The position numbers were made by a program, and so were the translations under genes. From assembly GCF_000463015.1 (NCBI RefSeq), contig NC_022247.1, positions 4,774,001-4,838,000 of the forward strand: a DNA stretch of 64,000 nucleotides. The letters are read 5' to 3'. Under the pieces are notes generated by a model that had not been told where the DNA came from, ran no database searches, and saw only the letters and a program-made list of their open reading frames with translations. Positions 7,610 through 16,686 of the stretch are shown piece by piece. Every line of letters starts with the position of its first letter. Positions within the stretch are counted from its first letter, which is position 1. Source of the stretch: Variovorax paradoxus B4. Lineage in GTDB: Bacteria; Pseudomonadota; Gammaproteobacteria; Burkholderiales; Burkholderiaceae_C.

Positions 7610-9205
7610 ATGCAGAAATCAGTTGTCGTGCTCGCCGTGCTCGCGGCCCTGGCAGTTCTCTCATCCGCAGCCCGTGCCGCGACCGATGCCCCGGCCGAGC
7701 TCGACCTGCTGCTGCGCGGCGGCACCGTCTACACGGGTGACTCGAACGAGCCCGTGGTGGGCGATGTCGGCATCGTGGGCGACCGCATCGTCTTCGCGGG
7801 CAGGAAGGCGCCGGCACAGTTCAGCGCGCGGCGAACCATCGATGCGACCGGCATGGTCGTGGCACCGGGCTTCATCGACGCACACACCCATGCCAACGCC
7901 GATCTGCATTCCACCGATCCACGCAAGCGCCTGAACATTCCCTTCCTCACCCAGGGCGTGACCACCGCGGTCATCGGCAACGACGGCTTCGGCGGCTTCG
8001 ACATTGCCGCGCAGACGCAGCGCCTGCGATCGGCGCCCGTTGGAACCAACGTCGCCATGTACGTGGGCTTCGGCCCCGTGCGCATCGACCAGCTCGGCGA
8101 AGCCAACCGCGCGCCGACGCCCGAGCAGCTCGACGCCATGCGCCAGCACGTGAGCCACGCCATGTGCGACGGCGCGCTGGGGCTTTCGACCGGCCTTTTC
8201 TATCCGCCGCAGAATTTCTCGAAGACCGAGGAAGTGATCGAGCTCGCGAAGGTCGCGGCCCGCCACGGCGGGCTCTACGACAGCCACATCCGCGACGAGT
8301 CGATGTACAACATCGGGCTCAAGGGTTCCATCGAGGAAGTGATTCGCATCGGCCACGAAGCCCGCCTGCCGGTGCACGTGGCGCACATCAAGGCACTGGG
8401 CGTGGACGTGCAGGGCCAGAGCGGCGACATCATCCGCCGCATCGAGAAGGAGCGTGCCGCCGGCCTCGACATCACGGCCGACCACTATCCGTGGACGGCA
8501 TCGAGCACACGCTTCTCGGCGGCCCTCGTGCCGCCCTGGGCGGTCGACGGCGGGCGCGAGGCAATGCTCAAGCGCTTCGACGACGCGGCCGTCCAGGAGC
8601 GCCTGCGAACCGGCATGCGCGAGAACCTGCGGCTGCGTGGCGGTCCGGAGACCATCCTGTTTTCAGCCGGCAGCACCAAGTACGTGGGCAAGACGCTCGC
8701 CGACGTGGCCAAGGCCTCGAGTGCCGATCCGGTGGATGCCGCCATCGCCGTGCTGCGCGACGGCGACCTGATGATCGCCTCGTTCAACCAGAGCGACGAA
8801 GACGTGCGCGCGTTCATGAAGCGGCCTTGGGTCATGACCTCGTCCGACTCCTCGCTGGGCCATCCGCGCGCCTACGGCACCTTCGCACGCAAGTACGACC
8901 AGTACGTGGTGAAGGAACACACGATCTCGCTGGGACAGTTCATCCGCAGCAGCTCGTCGCTGACCGCCGACACGCTGGGGCTGAAACAGCGCGGGCACCT
9001 GCGGCCGGGCTACTACGCCGACGTGGTCGTGTTCGACCCCGCACGCTATGCCGCCAAGGCCACGTACACGCAGCCGGCGCTGCTGTCGGAAGGCGTGGTC
9101 ACGGTGCTGGTGAACGGCCGTCTGGCGGTGGATGCCGGCAAGCCCACTGGCGTTGGCGCAGGCCAGCCGTTGTTGCGCACGCCGAAGGCCGGCAGCTGCA
9201 CCTGA
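7610..9205 (+). CDS. Exported D-aminoacylase / N-acyl-D-amino-acid deacylase
   Basis: A 531-residue amidohydrolase with a Sec signal peptide (about residues 1-24, ending SSAARA). The composite urease-like fold begins LDLLLRGGTVYTGDS. Metal ligands appear in GFIDAHTHAN (HxH), in DSHIRDE, in the HVAHIKALG block and in TADHYPWTAS. The C-terminal SSDSSLGHPRAYGTF is typical of the D-aminoacylase/N-acyl-D-glutamate deacylase branch. It should hydrolyse N-acylated D-amino acids (or related N-acyl amides) in the periplasm. Dipeptidase-like or dihydroorotase-like alternatives fit less well. It ends 28 bases from the convergent phosphatase gene. Confidence 0.87.
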   Translation: MQKSVVVLAVLAALAVLSSAARAATDAPAELDLLLRGGTVYTGDSNEPVVGDVGIVGDRIVFAGRKAPAQFSARRTIDATGMVVAPGFIDAHTHANADLHSTDPRKRLNIPFLTQGVTTAVIGNDGFGGFDIAAQTQRLRSAPVGTNVAMYVGFGPVRIDQLGEANRAPTPEQLDAMRQHVSHAMCDGALGLSTGLFYPPQNFSKTEEVIELAKVAARHGGLYDSHIRDESMYNIGLKGSIEEVIRIGHEARLPVHVAHIKALGVDVQGQSGDIIRRIEKERAAGLDITADHYPWTASSTRFSAALVPPWAVDGGREAMLKRFDDAAVQERLRTGMRENLRLRGGPETILFSAGSTKYVGKTLADVAKASSADPVDAAIAVLRDGDLMIASFNQSDEDVRAFMKRPWVMTSSDSSLGHPRAYGTFARKYDQYVVKEHTISLGQFIRSSSSLTADTLGLKQRGHLRPGYYADVVVFDPARYAAKATYTQPALLSEGVVTVLVNGRLAVDAGKPTGVGAGQPLLRTPKAGSCT

Positions 9206-9232
9206 GGCGACGCGTCCGCCCGCCCAGGCGGC

Positions 9233-9925
9233 TCAGCTCTTCTTCAGATGCCGCCGCTGGTCGTAGGTCGGCTGCGGCGGCAAGTCGGCCAGATGCCGCG
9301 TGTCGGCCCAGTCGACGATCTCGATGGCATCGGGCATGGCGGGATCGGCAATGCGGACGCGGTTGAAGCCCGCGTTGGGAATGTCGCTCTGGCGCGGCCC
9401 GCTGAGGCTGAGCCCGCGCGCGGTGCGCCACACCATGTCGAGCACGCCACCATGGGTGACGACCACCAGCCGCTGCCCCCGGTGCGCAGCCGCCAGGGCG
9501 CCGATGGCCGCGACGATGCGCGTGTGGAATTCGCGCGCCGTCTCGCCTTCGGGCATGGCGTGGTCCTCGCGGAACTCCAGCCATTGCTCCCAGGCGCGCG
9601 GATGCAGCGTCTGGATCTCGTCGGCCCGCATGCCTTCGACAATGCCGAAATACTGCTCCCGCAAGCCCGCCGACGTGACCACCGGCAGAGACAGCTGCAG
9701 CGACGCCGGCGCGGCGGTCTGCTGCGCGCGCATGAGATCGCTGCTGATGATGTGCTGCGCGGTTTCGCTCGCCAGGCGCAGGCCGAGGCGGCGCGCCTGC
9801 TCGTGGCCGATGTCGTTGAGCGGCACATCGGCATGCCCCTGAAATCGCAGTTCGCGGTTCCAGGCGGTTTCGCCGTGGCGGATCAGGATGAGTTCGGTCG
9901 CGGAGTCGGGTGGAGGCATGGGCAT
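9233..9925 (-). CDS. Histidine phosphatase family protein
   Basis: A 230-residue branch-1 histidine phosphatase (phosphoglycerate mutase-like). The catalytic RHGETAWN motif occurs near residues 17-24, and the second histidine lies in VVVTHGGVLDM. Surrounding GMRADEIQ and GETAREFHTRI fit phosphatases of the CobC/GpmB type rather than a true mutase. Substrate unknown. Two in-frame ATG codons (9925 and 9919) give MPMPPP or MPPP; the longer is listed. The Yip1-type gene lies upstream on the same strand with 32 bases between them. Confidence 0.88.
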   Translation of the reverse strand: MPMPPPDSATELILIRHGETAWNRELRFQGHADVPLNDIGHEQARRLGLRLASETAQHIISSDLMRAQQTAAPASLQLSLPVVTSAGLREQYFGIVEGMRADEIQTLHPRAWEQWLEFREDHAMPEGETAREFHTRIVAAIGALAAAHRGQRLVVVTHGGVLDMVWRTARGLSLSGPRQSDIPNAGFNRVRIADPAMPDAIEIVDWADTRHLADLPPQPTYDQRRHLKKS

Positions 9926-9957
9926 GGAACGCCCATTCTCCACTGCGCGCGTGACGC

Positions 9958-10599
9958 TCAGGACCTCGATGGCAGCATCTGTTGCACGGCCACCACCCGC
10001 ACCTCGAACGGCACCGCCCCCACGCGCGCCGGCGAGGGCGTGAGAAGCGAGAGCACCCAGGCAATCACCACACCGCCGACGATGGCGCAGACCACCACCA
10101 CGGCCGTGTACGCCAGCGCCTTGTCGGCCGGGCATTTCATGAGCACCGGCAGGCCCACGTAGATCAGGTAGATGCCGTAGAGCGCCGCCAGCGCGCCGAT
10201 GATTGCCAGCGACGGAATCAGGCTGAAGATCCCGCCCAGGAAGCTGGCCGTGCTGGCATAGGCAGAGAGCTTGAGCGCGCCGATCTGGCTCTTGGTGCCC
10301 TGGAAGGTCGGCGCCAGCGCGTCGATGATCAGCGCCAGCACGAACACCATGACGAGCGAAAGCACGTAGCCGACCACCATGTTCACGAGCCCCGAGACAA
10401 CGGGCACGCGAAAGTTGACGCCGAAGGCGCCGATGCCGATGACCGACAGGCCGATGAAGCCCGCCACCGCCGGAATCAGTGCAAGGATCATCACGTAGTT
10501 CTTGTAGAGCGACGCGGCGTCCGCGGGCTCTGCGTCGATGGTCGGCCAGGTGGCCTTGGGCTTGAGCAGGATGTCCTGCACGCGTTGAACCAGGTTCAT
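9958..10599 (-). CDS. Yip1 family membrane protein
   Basis: A 213-residue inner-membrane protein of the Yip1/DUF1282 type. The short cytosolic N-terminus MNLVQRVQDILLKPKATW is the family hallmark, followed by five hydrophobic segments (about residues 33-55, 65-95, 112-130, 135-155 and 165-185). The start at 10599 is supported by GAGGA about eight bases upstream; a longer frame to 10641 lacks such a site. Bacterial Yip1-like proteins are common in Burkholderiales but have no defined role. Confidence 0.85.
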   Translation of the reverse strand: MNLVQRVQDILLKPKATWPTIDAEPADAASLYKNYVMILALIPAVAGFIGLSVIGIGAFGVNFRVPVVSGLVNMVVGYVLSLVMVFVLALIIDALAPTFQGTKSQIGALKLSAYASTASFLGGIFSLIPSLAIIGALAALYGIYLIYVGLPVLMKCPADKALAYTAVVVVCAIVGGVVIAWVLSLLTPSPARVGAVPFEVRVVAVQQMLPSRS

Positions 10600-10742
10600 T
10601 TTTTTGTCCTCGATGTGGAGCGCAAAGGCGCGGACCGCCAAGCGCGCAGCGGCAAAAAGTATGTCGATTCCGGCGCAAAAAAACTTCTGGCCAGGAAGCC
10701 TATGCCGTTATGCCGGGTGGCGCCTTGGCGCAAAATCCGGCC

Positions 10743-11444
10743 ATGCCCAACCTTGTCCTGCTGCCCGGCCTTGCCTGCGACGAGCGCATCTGGGAGGCCC
10801 AGCTTCCCGCGCTTGCGCCCCTGCTCGAAACGCGCGTGAGCGATGCCCACATGCGCCACGACACCATCGAAGCCATGGCCGCGGCCGTGCTGCGCGAGAA
10901 CCCCGGCCCGCTCGTGCTGTGCGGCGCGTCGATGGGCGGCATGGTCGCGATGGAAGCCGCGCGGCAGGCGCCCGAACGCATCGCGGGGCTCGCTCTGCTG
11001 GGCACCAATGCCCGGCCCGAGGCGCCCGACATGTACGAACTGCGCGAAAGCGCGATCGAATTGTTCGAGCGGGGCGAACTGCGCGACGTGATCGAGCCGA
11101 ACGTCGTGTTCGCCTTCCACCCCGCGCAGGCCGCCGACGAGGCGCTGGTGCAGCGCTACGTCGAGATCGTGCTGGACGCCGGCACGCAGCAGCTCATCAC
11201 GCAGAACCGCGCGGTGATGCGGCGCCCCGACGCGCGCACCCACCTGCCCTCGCTGCGTGCGCCGGTGCTGCTGGTGTGCGGCGATACGGACCGGCTGACC
11301 CCACCCGACTGCACGCGCGAGATCGCGGCGCTGGTGCCGCATGCCGAAGTGGTGTGGGTGCCGCAATGCGGCCACATGCTGACGATGGAGAAGCCCGCTT
11401 CCGTGAATGCGGCGCTGCTCGGCTGGCTCGCTCAGTGGAGCTGA
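10743..11444 (+). CDS. Alpha/beta hydrolase
   Basis: A 233-residue alpha/beta hydrolase with the nucleophile elbow GASMGG at about residues 60-65, an acid in GDTDRL and the catalytic His in QCGHML. The oxyanion region [12 protein letters not shown] is typical of small esterases and BioH-like hydrolases. The ATG at 10743 is preferred over 10710: it directly begins the first beta strand and has CAAAAT ending six bases upstream with no ribosome site, suggesting leaderless expression. The last 13 bases overlap the end of the convergent pcp gene. Confidence 0.85.
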   Translation: MPNLVLLPGLACDERIWEAQLPALAPLLETRVSDAHMRHDTIEAMAAAVLRENPGPLVLCGASMGGMVAMEAARQAPERIAGLALLGTNARPEAPDMYELRESAIELFERGELRDVIEPNVVFAFHPAQAADEALVQRYVEIVLDAGTQQLITQNRAVMRRPDARTHLPSLRAPVLLVCGDTDRLTPPDCTREIAALVPHAEVVWVPQCGHMLTMEKPASVNAALLGWLAQWS

Positions 11445-12091
11445 CCGCCGGTTTCGGCCACGTCCTTTTCGACGGCCAGCGCGGTGGAGACCGCAATGCG
11501 CAGCGCCTCGACCATGGTGGCCAGCGACATGCTCGGCACGCCGGGAAAACGCGCGGCCTGCTCGGGCAGGTAGGGAATGTGGATGAAGCCGCCGCGCAGC
11601 CCTGCCGCCGGATGCGTGGCAATGCGGTGCATCAGGCCGTAGAAGATGTGGTTGCAGACAAAAGTGCCTGCCGTGTTCGATACCGCCGCCGGAATGCCGG
11701 CCACACGCAGGTCGCGCACCATGGCCTTGATCGGCAGCGTCGAGAAATACGCGGCGGGCGCGCCGGGCACCACGGGCACGTCGACTGGCTGCCGGCCCGC
11801 GTTGTCGGCAATGCGGCCGTCGTCGATGTTGATGGCCACCCGCTCGGGCGTGATCTCGGCGCGGCCGCCGGCCTGTCCGATGCACAGCACCAGCCGGGGC
11901 TGAAGTTCGTCCATCGCACTCGCAAGCGCCTCGATGGCCTGGCCGAAGACGCAGGGCACCTGGCGCGCATGCACGGTGGCGCGGCCGCACTTCCAGCCGT
12001 CGAGTGCGCGCACGGCCTCCCATGAGGGATTGAGGGCTTCGCGGTCGAACGGATCGAAGCCGGTCAGCAGGACATCGGTTCGCTGCGCCAC
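11432..12091 (-). CDS. pcp: Pyroglutamyl-peptidase I
   Basis: A 219-residue cysteine peptidase of family C15 that removes N-terminal pyroglutamate. Visible features are the start strand VLLTGFDPF, Glu in [10 protein letters not shown], catalytic Cys in [13 protein letters not shown] and His in [10 protein letters not shown]. The GTG at 12091 is chosen because it gives the normal family length and lies 16 bases after the pxpA stop; a longer frame runs into pxpA. It is the last gene of the pxpBCA-pcp string, so free 5-oxoproline it releases could be opened to glutamate by the upstream products. Its 3' end overlaps a convergent hydrolase. Confidence 0.9.
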   Translation of the reverse strand: MAQRTDVLLTGFDPFDREALNPSWEAVRALDGWKCGRATVHARQVPCVFGQAIEALASAMDELQPRLVLCIGQAGGRAEITPERVAINIDDGRIADNAGRQPVDVPVVPGAPAAYFSTLPIKAMVRDLRVAGIPAAVSNTAGTFVCNHIFYGLMHRIATHPAAGLRGGFIHIPYLPEQAARFPGVPSMSLATMVEALRIAVSTALAVEKDVAETGGQLH

Positions 12092-12107
12092 GGCTTGAAC
12101 CGGGCGC

Positions 12108-12848
12108 TCAGGCCATCGCGCGAACCGCGATGCCCTCTTGCTGCAGGCGGTCGCGAATACGGCGCGCAAAAGCCAGCGCGTGGGCGCCGTCGCCATGCAG
12201 GCAGACGGTCTGGGCATTGACCGGCACGATGCTGCCGTCGATGGCCGTCACCTTGCGGTCGCGCACCAGCGAGAGCGTCTGGGCGAGCGACTGCTCTTCG
12301 TCCTCGATCAGCGCGCCAGGCTGGCTGCGCGGCACCAGGCTGCCGTCGGGCATGTAGCCGCGGTCGGCAAATACCTCTTCGACGGGCGTGAGGCCGGCGC
12401 GGCGCGCGGCGTCGATCATGCCGCTGCCCGCAAGGCCGAAGAATCGGAGCGAGGGATCGAAGCGCCGCACCGCTTCGCAGAGCGCGTCGGCGAGTTCGGG
12501 CTCCTTCACCGCCTGGTTGTAGAGCTGCCCGTGCGCCTTCACGTGCGAGAGCTTGCCGCCCTCGGCCCTGGCGATCGCGGCCAGCGCACCGACCTGGTAG
12601 AGCACATTGGCCACGATCTCGTCGGGCGGCAGGTGCATGGTGCTGCGGCCGAAGTTCTCGCGGTCCGGGAAGCTCGGATGGGCACCGATGGCCACGCCGT
12701 GCTCGATGGCCCAGCGCACGCATTGCCGCATGGTCTTGGCGTCGCCCGCATGCCAGCCGCATGCGATGTTGGCCGAGCTCACGAGGCCGAGCAGTGCTTC
12801 GTCGCTGCCGGCGCCTTCGCCGAGGTCGGCATTCAGGTCGATTTGCAT
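12108..12848 (-). CDS. pxpA: 5-oxoprolinase subunit PxpA (LamB/YcsF family)
   Basis: A 246-residue LamB/YcsF protein starting [12 protein letters not shown], the family signature. [13 protein letters not shown] and [14 protein letters not shown] carry the conserved His and Asp residues, and [10 protein letters not shown] follows. PxpA acts with PxpB and PxpC as the prokaryotic ATP-dependent 5-oxoprolinase that opens pyroglutamate to glutamate. GAAGGA lies nine bases before the ATG at 12848. Gene order pxpB-pxpC-pxpA-pcp on one strand supports a single transcript. Confidence 0.93.
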   Translation of the reverse strand: MQIDLNADLGEGAGSDEALLGLVSSANIACGWHAGDAKTMRQCVRWAIEHGVAIGAHPSFPDRENFGRSTMHLPPDEIVANVLYQVGALAAIARAEGGKLSHVKAHGQLYNQAVKEPELADALCEAVRRFDPSLRFFGLAGSGMIDAARRAGLTPVEEVFADRGYMPDGSLVPRSQPGALIEDEEQSLAQTLSLVRDRKVTAIDGSIVPVNAQTVCLHGDGAHALAFARRIRDRLQQEGIAVRAMA

Positions 12849-12919
12849 TGGGTTGGTTCCTTCTTCAAGACGGGCCGGCACATCGGAGGCCAGCCCGCGC
12901 GCATGCCTGCTCGCACAGT

Positions 12920-13918
12920 CTATGCCGGTCCGGTCCAACCCGCTGCCGCAAGCCCTTGCGCCACCTGCGCAAGATAGCGCTGCTGCTCGGCCCACGCCTC
13001 GAGCGCCGCGGCCATGTCGACCTGCACCAGCCGCAACCGGCCATCCAGCGGCGCCTGCGCGAGCTTCCACAGGTCGGCGCGAATGACCACGCCGATGCGC
13101 GGATAGCCGCCGGTGGTCTGCGCGTCGCCCATCAGGATGATCGGCTGGCCCGAGGGCGGCACCTGGATCGTGCCGGGAATGACGCCCGACGAGAGCATGT
13201 CGGCGCTGCGCCTGCGCTTGAGTGCGGCGCCCGCGAGCCGGCTTCCCATGCGGTTGCTCTGGGCCGTGATGCGCCAGCGCTCGCTCCAGAGCAACGCTTG
13301 CGAGGCCACCGTGAACTGGTCGAACTCGGGGCCGGGCAACACGCGCAAGGCGATGGCCGAGTCGCCCTCCTCCGGCCCCCAGTCCGGACCACGCAGGCCG
13401 AACGGGCGCCGGGCGAGCCGGGCGGCATCGAGCGCCGTGGCGCCCAGTGGGAGCCGGTCGCCCTTGCGCAGCGCGCGCCCCTCGTGGCCGCCGAAGCCGG
13501 CCTTGAGGTCGGTGCTGCGCGAGCCGAGCACCAGCGGCACGTCGATGCCGCCCGCCACCGCGAGCCAGCTGCGCAACCCGGCTTTCTTCACGCCGGCTGC
13601 GTTGGCACCCGCGAGCTTCAGCGTCTGGCCCGCCGACACCGGCACGCTCCAGCAGGGCCAAATGGGCGCGCCGTCGAGCCGGGCGCCGAAGCCGTCTCCC
13701 ACCAGCGCGATGCGCGTGGCGGTCTCGAAGCGGATCTCGCACCCGCCCATGGTGAGCTCGAGGCCGGCCGCGCCGTCGGCATTGCCGACCAGCCGGTTCG
13801 CCAGCGTGAGCGCCAGCACGTCGAGCGCGCCGCCGGGGCAGATGCCGAGCTGGCGATGCCCGTGCCGCCCCAGGTCCTGCACCGAGGCCAGCATGCCGGG
13901 CTTCTGCACGAGCATCAT
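12920..13918 (-). CDS. pxpC: 5-oxoprolinase subunit PxpC (biotin-dependent carboxyltransferase-like)
   Basis: A 332-residue protein of the KipA/AHS2 type, one of the two allophanate-hydrolase-like subunits of 5-oxoprolinase. Family blocks are [20 protein letters not shown] at the start, NRMGSRL and the C-terminal [13 protein letters not shown]. Its ATG (13918) overlaps the TGA of pxpB, showing translational coupling. A 71-base gap separates it from pxpA. Confidence 0.93.
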   Translation of the reverse strand: MMLVQKPGMLASVQDLGRHGHRQLGICPGGALDVLALTLANRLVGNADGAAGLELTMGGCEIRFETATRIALVGDGFGARLDGAPIWPCWSVPVSAGQTLKLAGANAAGVKKAGLRSWLAVAGGIDVPLVLGSRSTDLKAGFGGHEGRALRKGDRLPLGATALDAARLARRPFGLRGPDWGPEEGDSAIALRVLPGPEFDQFTVASQALLWSERWRITAQSNRMGSRLAGAALKRRRSADMLSSGVIPGTIQVPPSGQPIILMGDAQTTGGYPRIGVVIRADLWKLAQAPLDGRLRLVQVDMAAALEAWAEQQRYLAQVAQGLAAAGWTGPA

Positions 13919-14580
13919 GTCTGCACGCTTTCGACGACGAAGCGCACGCGGTCGCCCGGACGCAGCAGGGTGGGCGGCTCGGCCGACGGATCGAAGAGTT
14001 CGAGCGAGGTGCGGCCGATCAGCTGCCAGCCGCCCGGCGACACCAGCGGATAGATGCCGGTCTGCTCGCCGCCGATGCCGACCGAGCGCGCGGGCACCGC
14101 TGTGCGGGGCTCGGCGCGGCGCGGCGTGGCGAGCTCGGGCGGCAGCCCGCCCATGAAGGCGAAACCGGGCAGAAAGCCCAGCAGGTAGACCACGTACTCG
14201 GCCGCGCTGTGGCGCCGCACCACTTCGGCCGGCGTGAGCCCGGTGTGCGCCGCGACGTCGGCAAGGTCGGGACCGTGCTCGCCGCCATACGCCACCGGGA
14301 TCTCCACCCTCCGGCCTTCGATCGCCGTGGCCGACAACCGCGGCCAGGCCTCGTTCACGCGCGCCATCAGCGCATCGATGCCGATCGCGGTCGGATCGAA
14401 GGTCAGCGTGAGGTTGTTCATGCCCGGCAGCACCTCGCCCACGCCGGCCCACCGCTGCACCTCGGCGCCCAGCGCCCAGATCTGCTGCTGCTGCGCCAGC
14501 GTGGCGGGCGGCGCCAGCTCGCAAAGCAACGCCGCATCGCCCAGCGGATGCAGGCGCGGCAAAGGAAGTCGGCTACTCAT
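13915..14580 (-). CDS. pxpB: 5-oxoprolinase subunit PxpB (KipI family)
   Basis: A 221-residue KipI/AHS1 protein, the first gene of the pyroglutamate operon. The conserved core includes [15 protein letters not shown], the [16 protein letters not shown] block, and [13 protein letters not shown]. It probably forms the PxpBC complex that activates 5-oxoproline. The upstream 143 bases hold a dispersed-type repeat but no clear promoter that I could assign. Confidence 0.93.
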   Translation of the reverse strand: MSSRLPLPRLHPLGDAALLCELAPPATLAQQQQIWALGAEVQRWAGVGEVLPGMNNLTLTFDPTAIGIDALMARVNEAWPRLSATAIEGRRVEIPVAYGGEHGPDLADVAAHTGLTPAEVVRRHSAAEYVVYLLGFLPGFAFMGGLPPELATPRRAEPRTAVPARSVGIGGEQTGIYPLVSPGGWQLIGRTSLELFDPSAEPPTLLRPGDRVRFVVESVQT

Positions 14581-14585
14581 CTCAA

Positions 14586-14720
14586 AGCCCCATGCCGACT
14601 ATGCGGATGACGGTCTTGCATCTTCGTGGAACACCGCGGAACCGGCTTTGCCGGGCCGCTGGTGTTGCCCCCGGCGAGGGGGTTGGCGAAGCGACACGAA
14701 GTGCGCGAAGACTGGGGGAG
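14586..14720. repeat. Non-coding intergenic repeat between coaD and pxpB
   Basis: The gap of 143 bases contains no gene. It includes a C5/G5 hairpin (CCCCC at 14668-14672, GGGGG at 14678-14682) and ends with GTGCGCGAAGACTGGGGGAG (14701-14720). That exact 20-mer recurs at 41538-41557 before another gene. From memory, similar stretches are scattered between genes in Comamonadaceae, but this cannot be verified from one window. Confidence 0.55.
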
Positions 14721-14723
14721 GAC

Positions 14724-15227
14724 CTATTCACGACCGAGGCTGCGCACCTTGGCTGCGAGCTGCTTCTCCACATCTGGCGAAACGAACTTGTGGACCTCGC
14801 CGCCGAGCATGGCGATCTCGCGCACGAAGGTGCTGGAGATGAACTGGTACTTGTCGCTGGGCGTCAGGAACACGGTTTCCACATCGGGCATCAGCGAGCG
14901 GTTCATGCCCGCGAGCTGGAACTCGTAGTCGAAGTCGGTCACGGCGCGCAGGCCGCGCACCATCGCCTTGCCGCCGCGCGCCACCACGAAGTCGCGCAAC
15001 AGGCCCGAGAAGCTCTCGACCGTGACCTGGTCGCTGTACGGCTTCACGGCCTCGCGCGCCATCTCCATGCGCTCCTGCAGGCTGAACAGCGCCTTCTTGT
15101 GATGGCCCGCCGCAACCGCGACGATGACCTTCGAGAAAAGCTGGGTTGCACGCCGCACCACGTCCTCGTGGCCGAGGGTGATGGGATCGAAAGTGCCGGG
15201 ATAAACCGCGATCACGTTGCTGGCCAT
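14724..15227 (-). CDS. coaD: Pantetheine-phosphate adenylyltransferase
   Basis: A 167-residue phosphopantetheine adenylyltransferase, the fourth step of coenzyme A synthesis. The nucleotidyltransferase motif [14 protein letters not shown] is at residues 11-24, and the second motif [10 protein letters not shown] lies near 130-139. GGAAG precedes the ATG at 15227 by eight bases. It follows rsmD on the same strand with 43 bases between, a pairing conserved in many proteobacteria. Confidence 0.96.
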   Translation of the reverse strand: MASNVIAVYPGTFDPITLGHEDVVRRATQLFSKVIVAVAAGHHKKALFSLQERMEMAREAVKPYSDQVTVESFSGLLRDFVVARGGKAMVRGLRAVTDFDYEFQLAGMNRSLMPDVETVFLTPSDKYQFISSTFVREIAMLGGEVHKFVSPDVEKQLAAKVRSLGRE

Positions 15228-15270
15228 GGTTGCTTCTTCCTCATGCAGCCGGTGCGGCTTGTTCGGCGGA

Positions 15271-15939
15271 TTATGCAGTCCCGTTTGCGGCCTGCCGCAG
15301 CAAGTGCGCATGCACGGCCCCGGCCTTCAGGTAACGAAAACCTACAAGACCGAGGGCGGCCAGCTCTTCGTCGTTCCAGCGGCGTGGCGCCTCCAGGTAG
15401 ACGGCGCCCCCGGCTTTCACGGCGCGCGCGGCGGCGCGCAGCGCGGGTTCGTAGAGGGCGGTACTGTCGAAAGGCGGGTCGAGAAAGACCGCATCCAGGC
15501 TGCCCGCGGGGGCGCGTTCGAGCGCGGTGAGCCCGTTGCCGCGCTCGATGCGGACGGCTTCGGCGGAAAGCTTGGTCTTCGCGGCCTGCAGCTGGGCCGC
15601 CAGCGCGGCGTCCTGTTCACAGAGGAGCACGCTCGCGGCGCCGCGCGATGCGGCCTCCAGGCCGAGCGCGCCGGTGCCCGCGAATGCATCGACGCAATGC
15701 CAGCCCGGCAGCTCGCCGCCGCCGGCTCCCGCGATGCTCGCCAGCCAGTTGAACAGCGTTTCGCGCACACGATCGGGCGTGGGGCGAAGGCCCGGCTTGT
15801 CGGCCACCGAAAGGCGGCTGCGCTTCCATTGGCCGCCGATGATGCGCACCTCGCGCGGCAGCGATTTCGATCGCGGTGATGGCGACGGCGATGGCGTCGA
15901 GGGGGAACGCCTGGCGGCTGCGGCTTTCTTCTGGGGCAT
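15271..15939 (-). CDS. rsmD: 16S rRNA (guanine(966)-N2)-methyltransferase RsmD
   Basis: A 222-residue SAM-dependent methyltransferase. After a basic, proline/serine-rich N-terminal tail come [15 protein letters not shown], the SAM motif [19 protein letters not shown] and the catalytic DPPF. It methylates G966 of 16S rRNA. No Shine-Dalgarno precedes the ATG; TAAGCT ends exactly six bases upstream, suggesting a leaderless transcript. coaD follows. Confidence 0.95.
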   Translation of the reverse strand: MPQKKAAAARRSPSTPSPSPSPRSKSLPREVRIIGGQWKRSRLSVADKPGLRPTPDRVRETLFNWLASIAGAGGGELPGWHCVDAFAGTGALGLEAASRGAASVLLCEQDAALAAQLQAAKTKLSAEAVRIERGNGLTALERAPAGSLDAVFLDPPFDSTALYEPALRAAARAVKAGGAVYLEAPRRWNDEELAALGLVGFRYLKAGAVHAHLLRQAANGTA

Positions 15940-15969
15940 GCGGCGAGCTTAACGCCGCCGCGCGCGAAG

Positions 15970-16605
15970 TCAGGCGCCGAGCAAGGCCCGCCGCGCCAGC
16001 AGCGCGGCAAGCACCAGCATCGTGCCGCCGATCAGCGCGTCGAGCATCTGCCAGGCGCGCGGGCGCGCAAACACCGGTGCCAGCCAGCGCGCGCCAAAGC
16101 CCAGCGCCGAGAACCACAGAGCGCTCGCAAGCGCCGAGCCCGCGACGAACCAGGCCTTGAGCGAGCCGCCGTACTGGGCGCCGGTGCTGCCCACGAGCAG
16201 CACGGTGTCGAGATAGACATGCGGATTCAGCAAGGTGAAGCCCGCCGCCTGCGCCAGCACGGCGGTGCGCGAGAGCGTTGCGCCCCGGGCCTTTGCGTGC
16301 AGTGCGCCGGGCTGCCGCGAACGCCACAGCGCGCGCAGCCCGTACGCACCCAGGAACAGCGCGCCAAGCCCGGCCAGAGCGGTGGCAAATGCGGGCCGCC
16401 CTTTCAGTGCCTGCGCCATTCCAGCCACGCCTGCCGTGATCAGGACCGCATCGCTCGCCGCACAGAACAGCACCACGGTGCTCACATGCTCGCGCCGCAG
16501 GCCCTGCCGCAGCACATAGGCGTTCTGCGCGCCGATGGCAACGATGAGCACCAGGCTCATCAAGAGCCCGTTGACGAATGCGGCAGAGATTTGTTCGATG
16601 ACCAT
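15970..16605 (-). CDS. LysE/ArgO family amino-acid exporter
   Basis: A 211-residue membrane protein with about five to six helices and the LysE-family N-terminal block IVAIGAQNAYVLRQGL. The GFTLLNPHVYLDTVLLVG segment carries the characteristic NPHVYLD motif. It is expected to export arginine and/or lysine. It is divergent from an ArgP/LysG-type regulator, the standard pairing. Cargo specificity cannot be decided from sequence alone. Confidence 0.92.
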   Translation of the reverse strand: MVIEQISAAFVNGLLMSLVLIVAIGAQNAYVLRQGLRREHVSTVVLFCAASDAVLITAGVAGMAQALKGRPAFATALAGLGALFLGAYGLRALWRSRQPGALHAKARGATLSRTAVLAQAAGFTLLNPHVYLDTVLLVGSTGAQYGGSLKAWFVAGSALASALWFSALGFGARWLAPVFARPRAWQMLDALIGGTMLVLAALLARRALLGA

Positions 16606-16686
16606 GGCGCCAACTTGCCGCTCCGGCCGGATTAACTCAAACTAAACTTCCTAAGCCACATTCAGTTCTTCTAATTCACACGAACC
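16606..16686. promoter_or_regulatory. Divergent promoter region argO-like / argP-like
   Basis: The 81 bases between the two start codons are distinctly AT-rich for this genome (TTAACTCAAACTAAACTTCC and onward), as expected for a LysR-controlled divergent promoter. I could not assign a single convincing -35/-10 pair or T-N11-A site. Confidence 0.45.
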
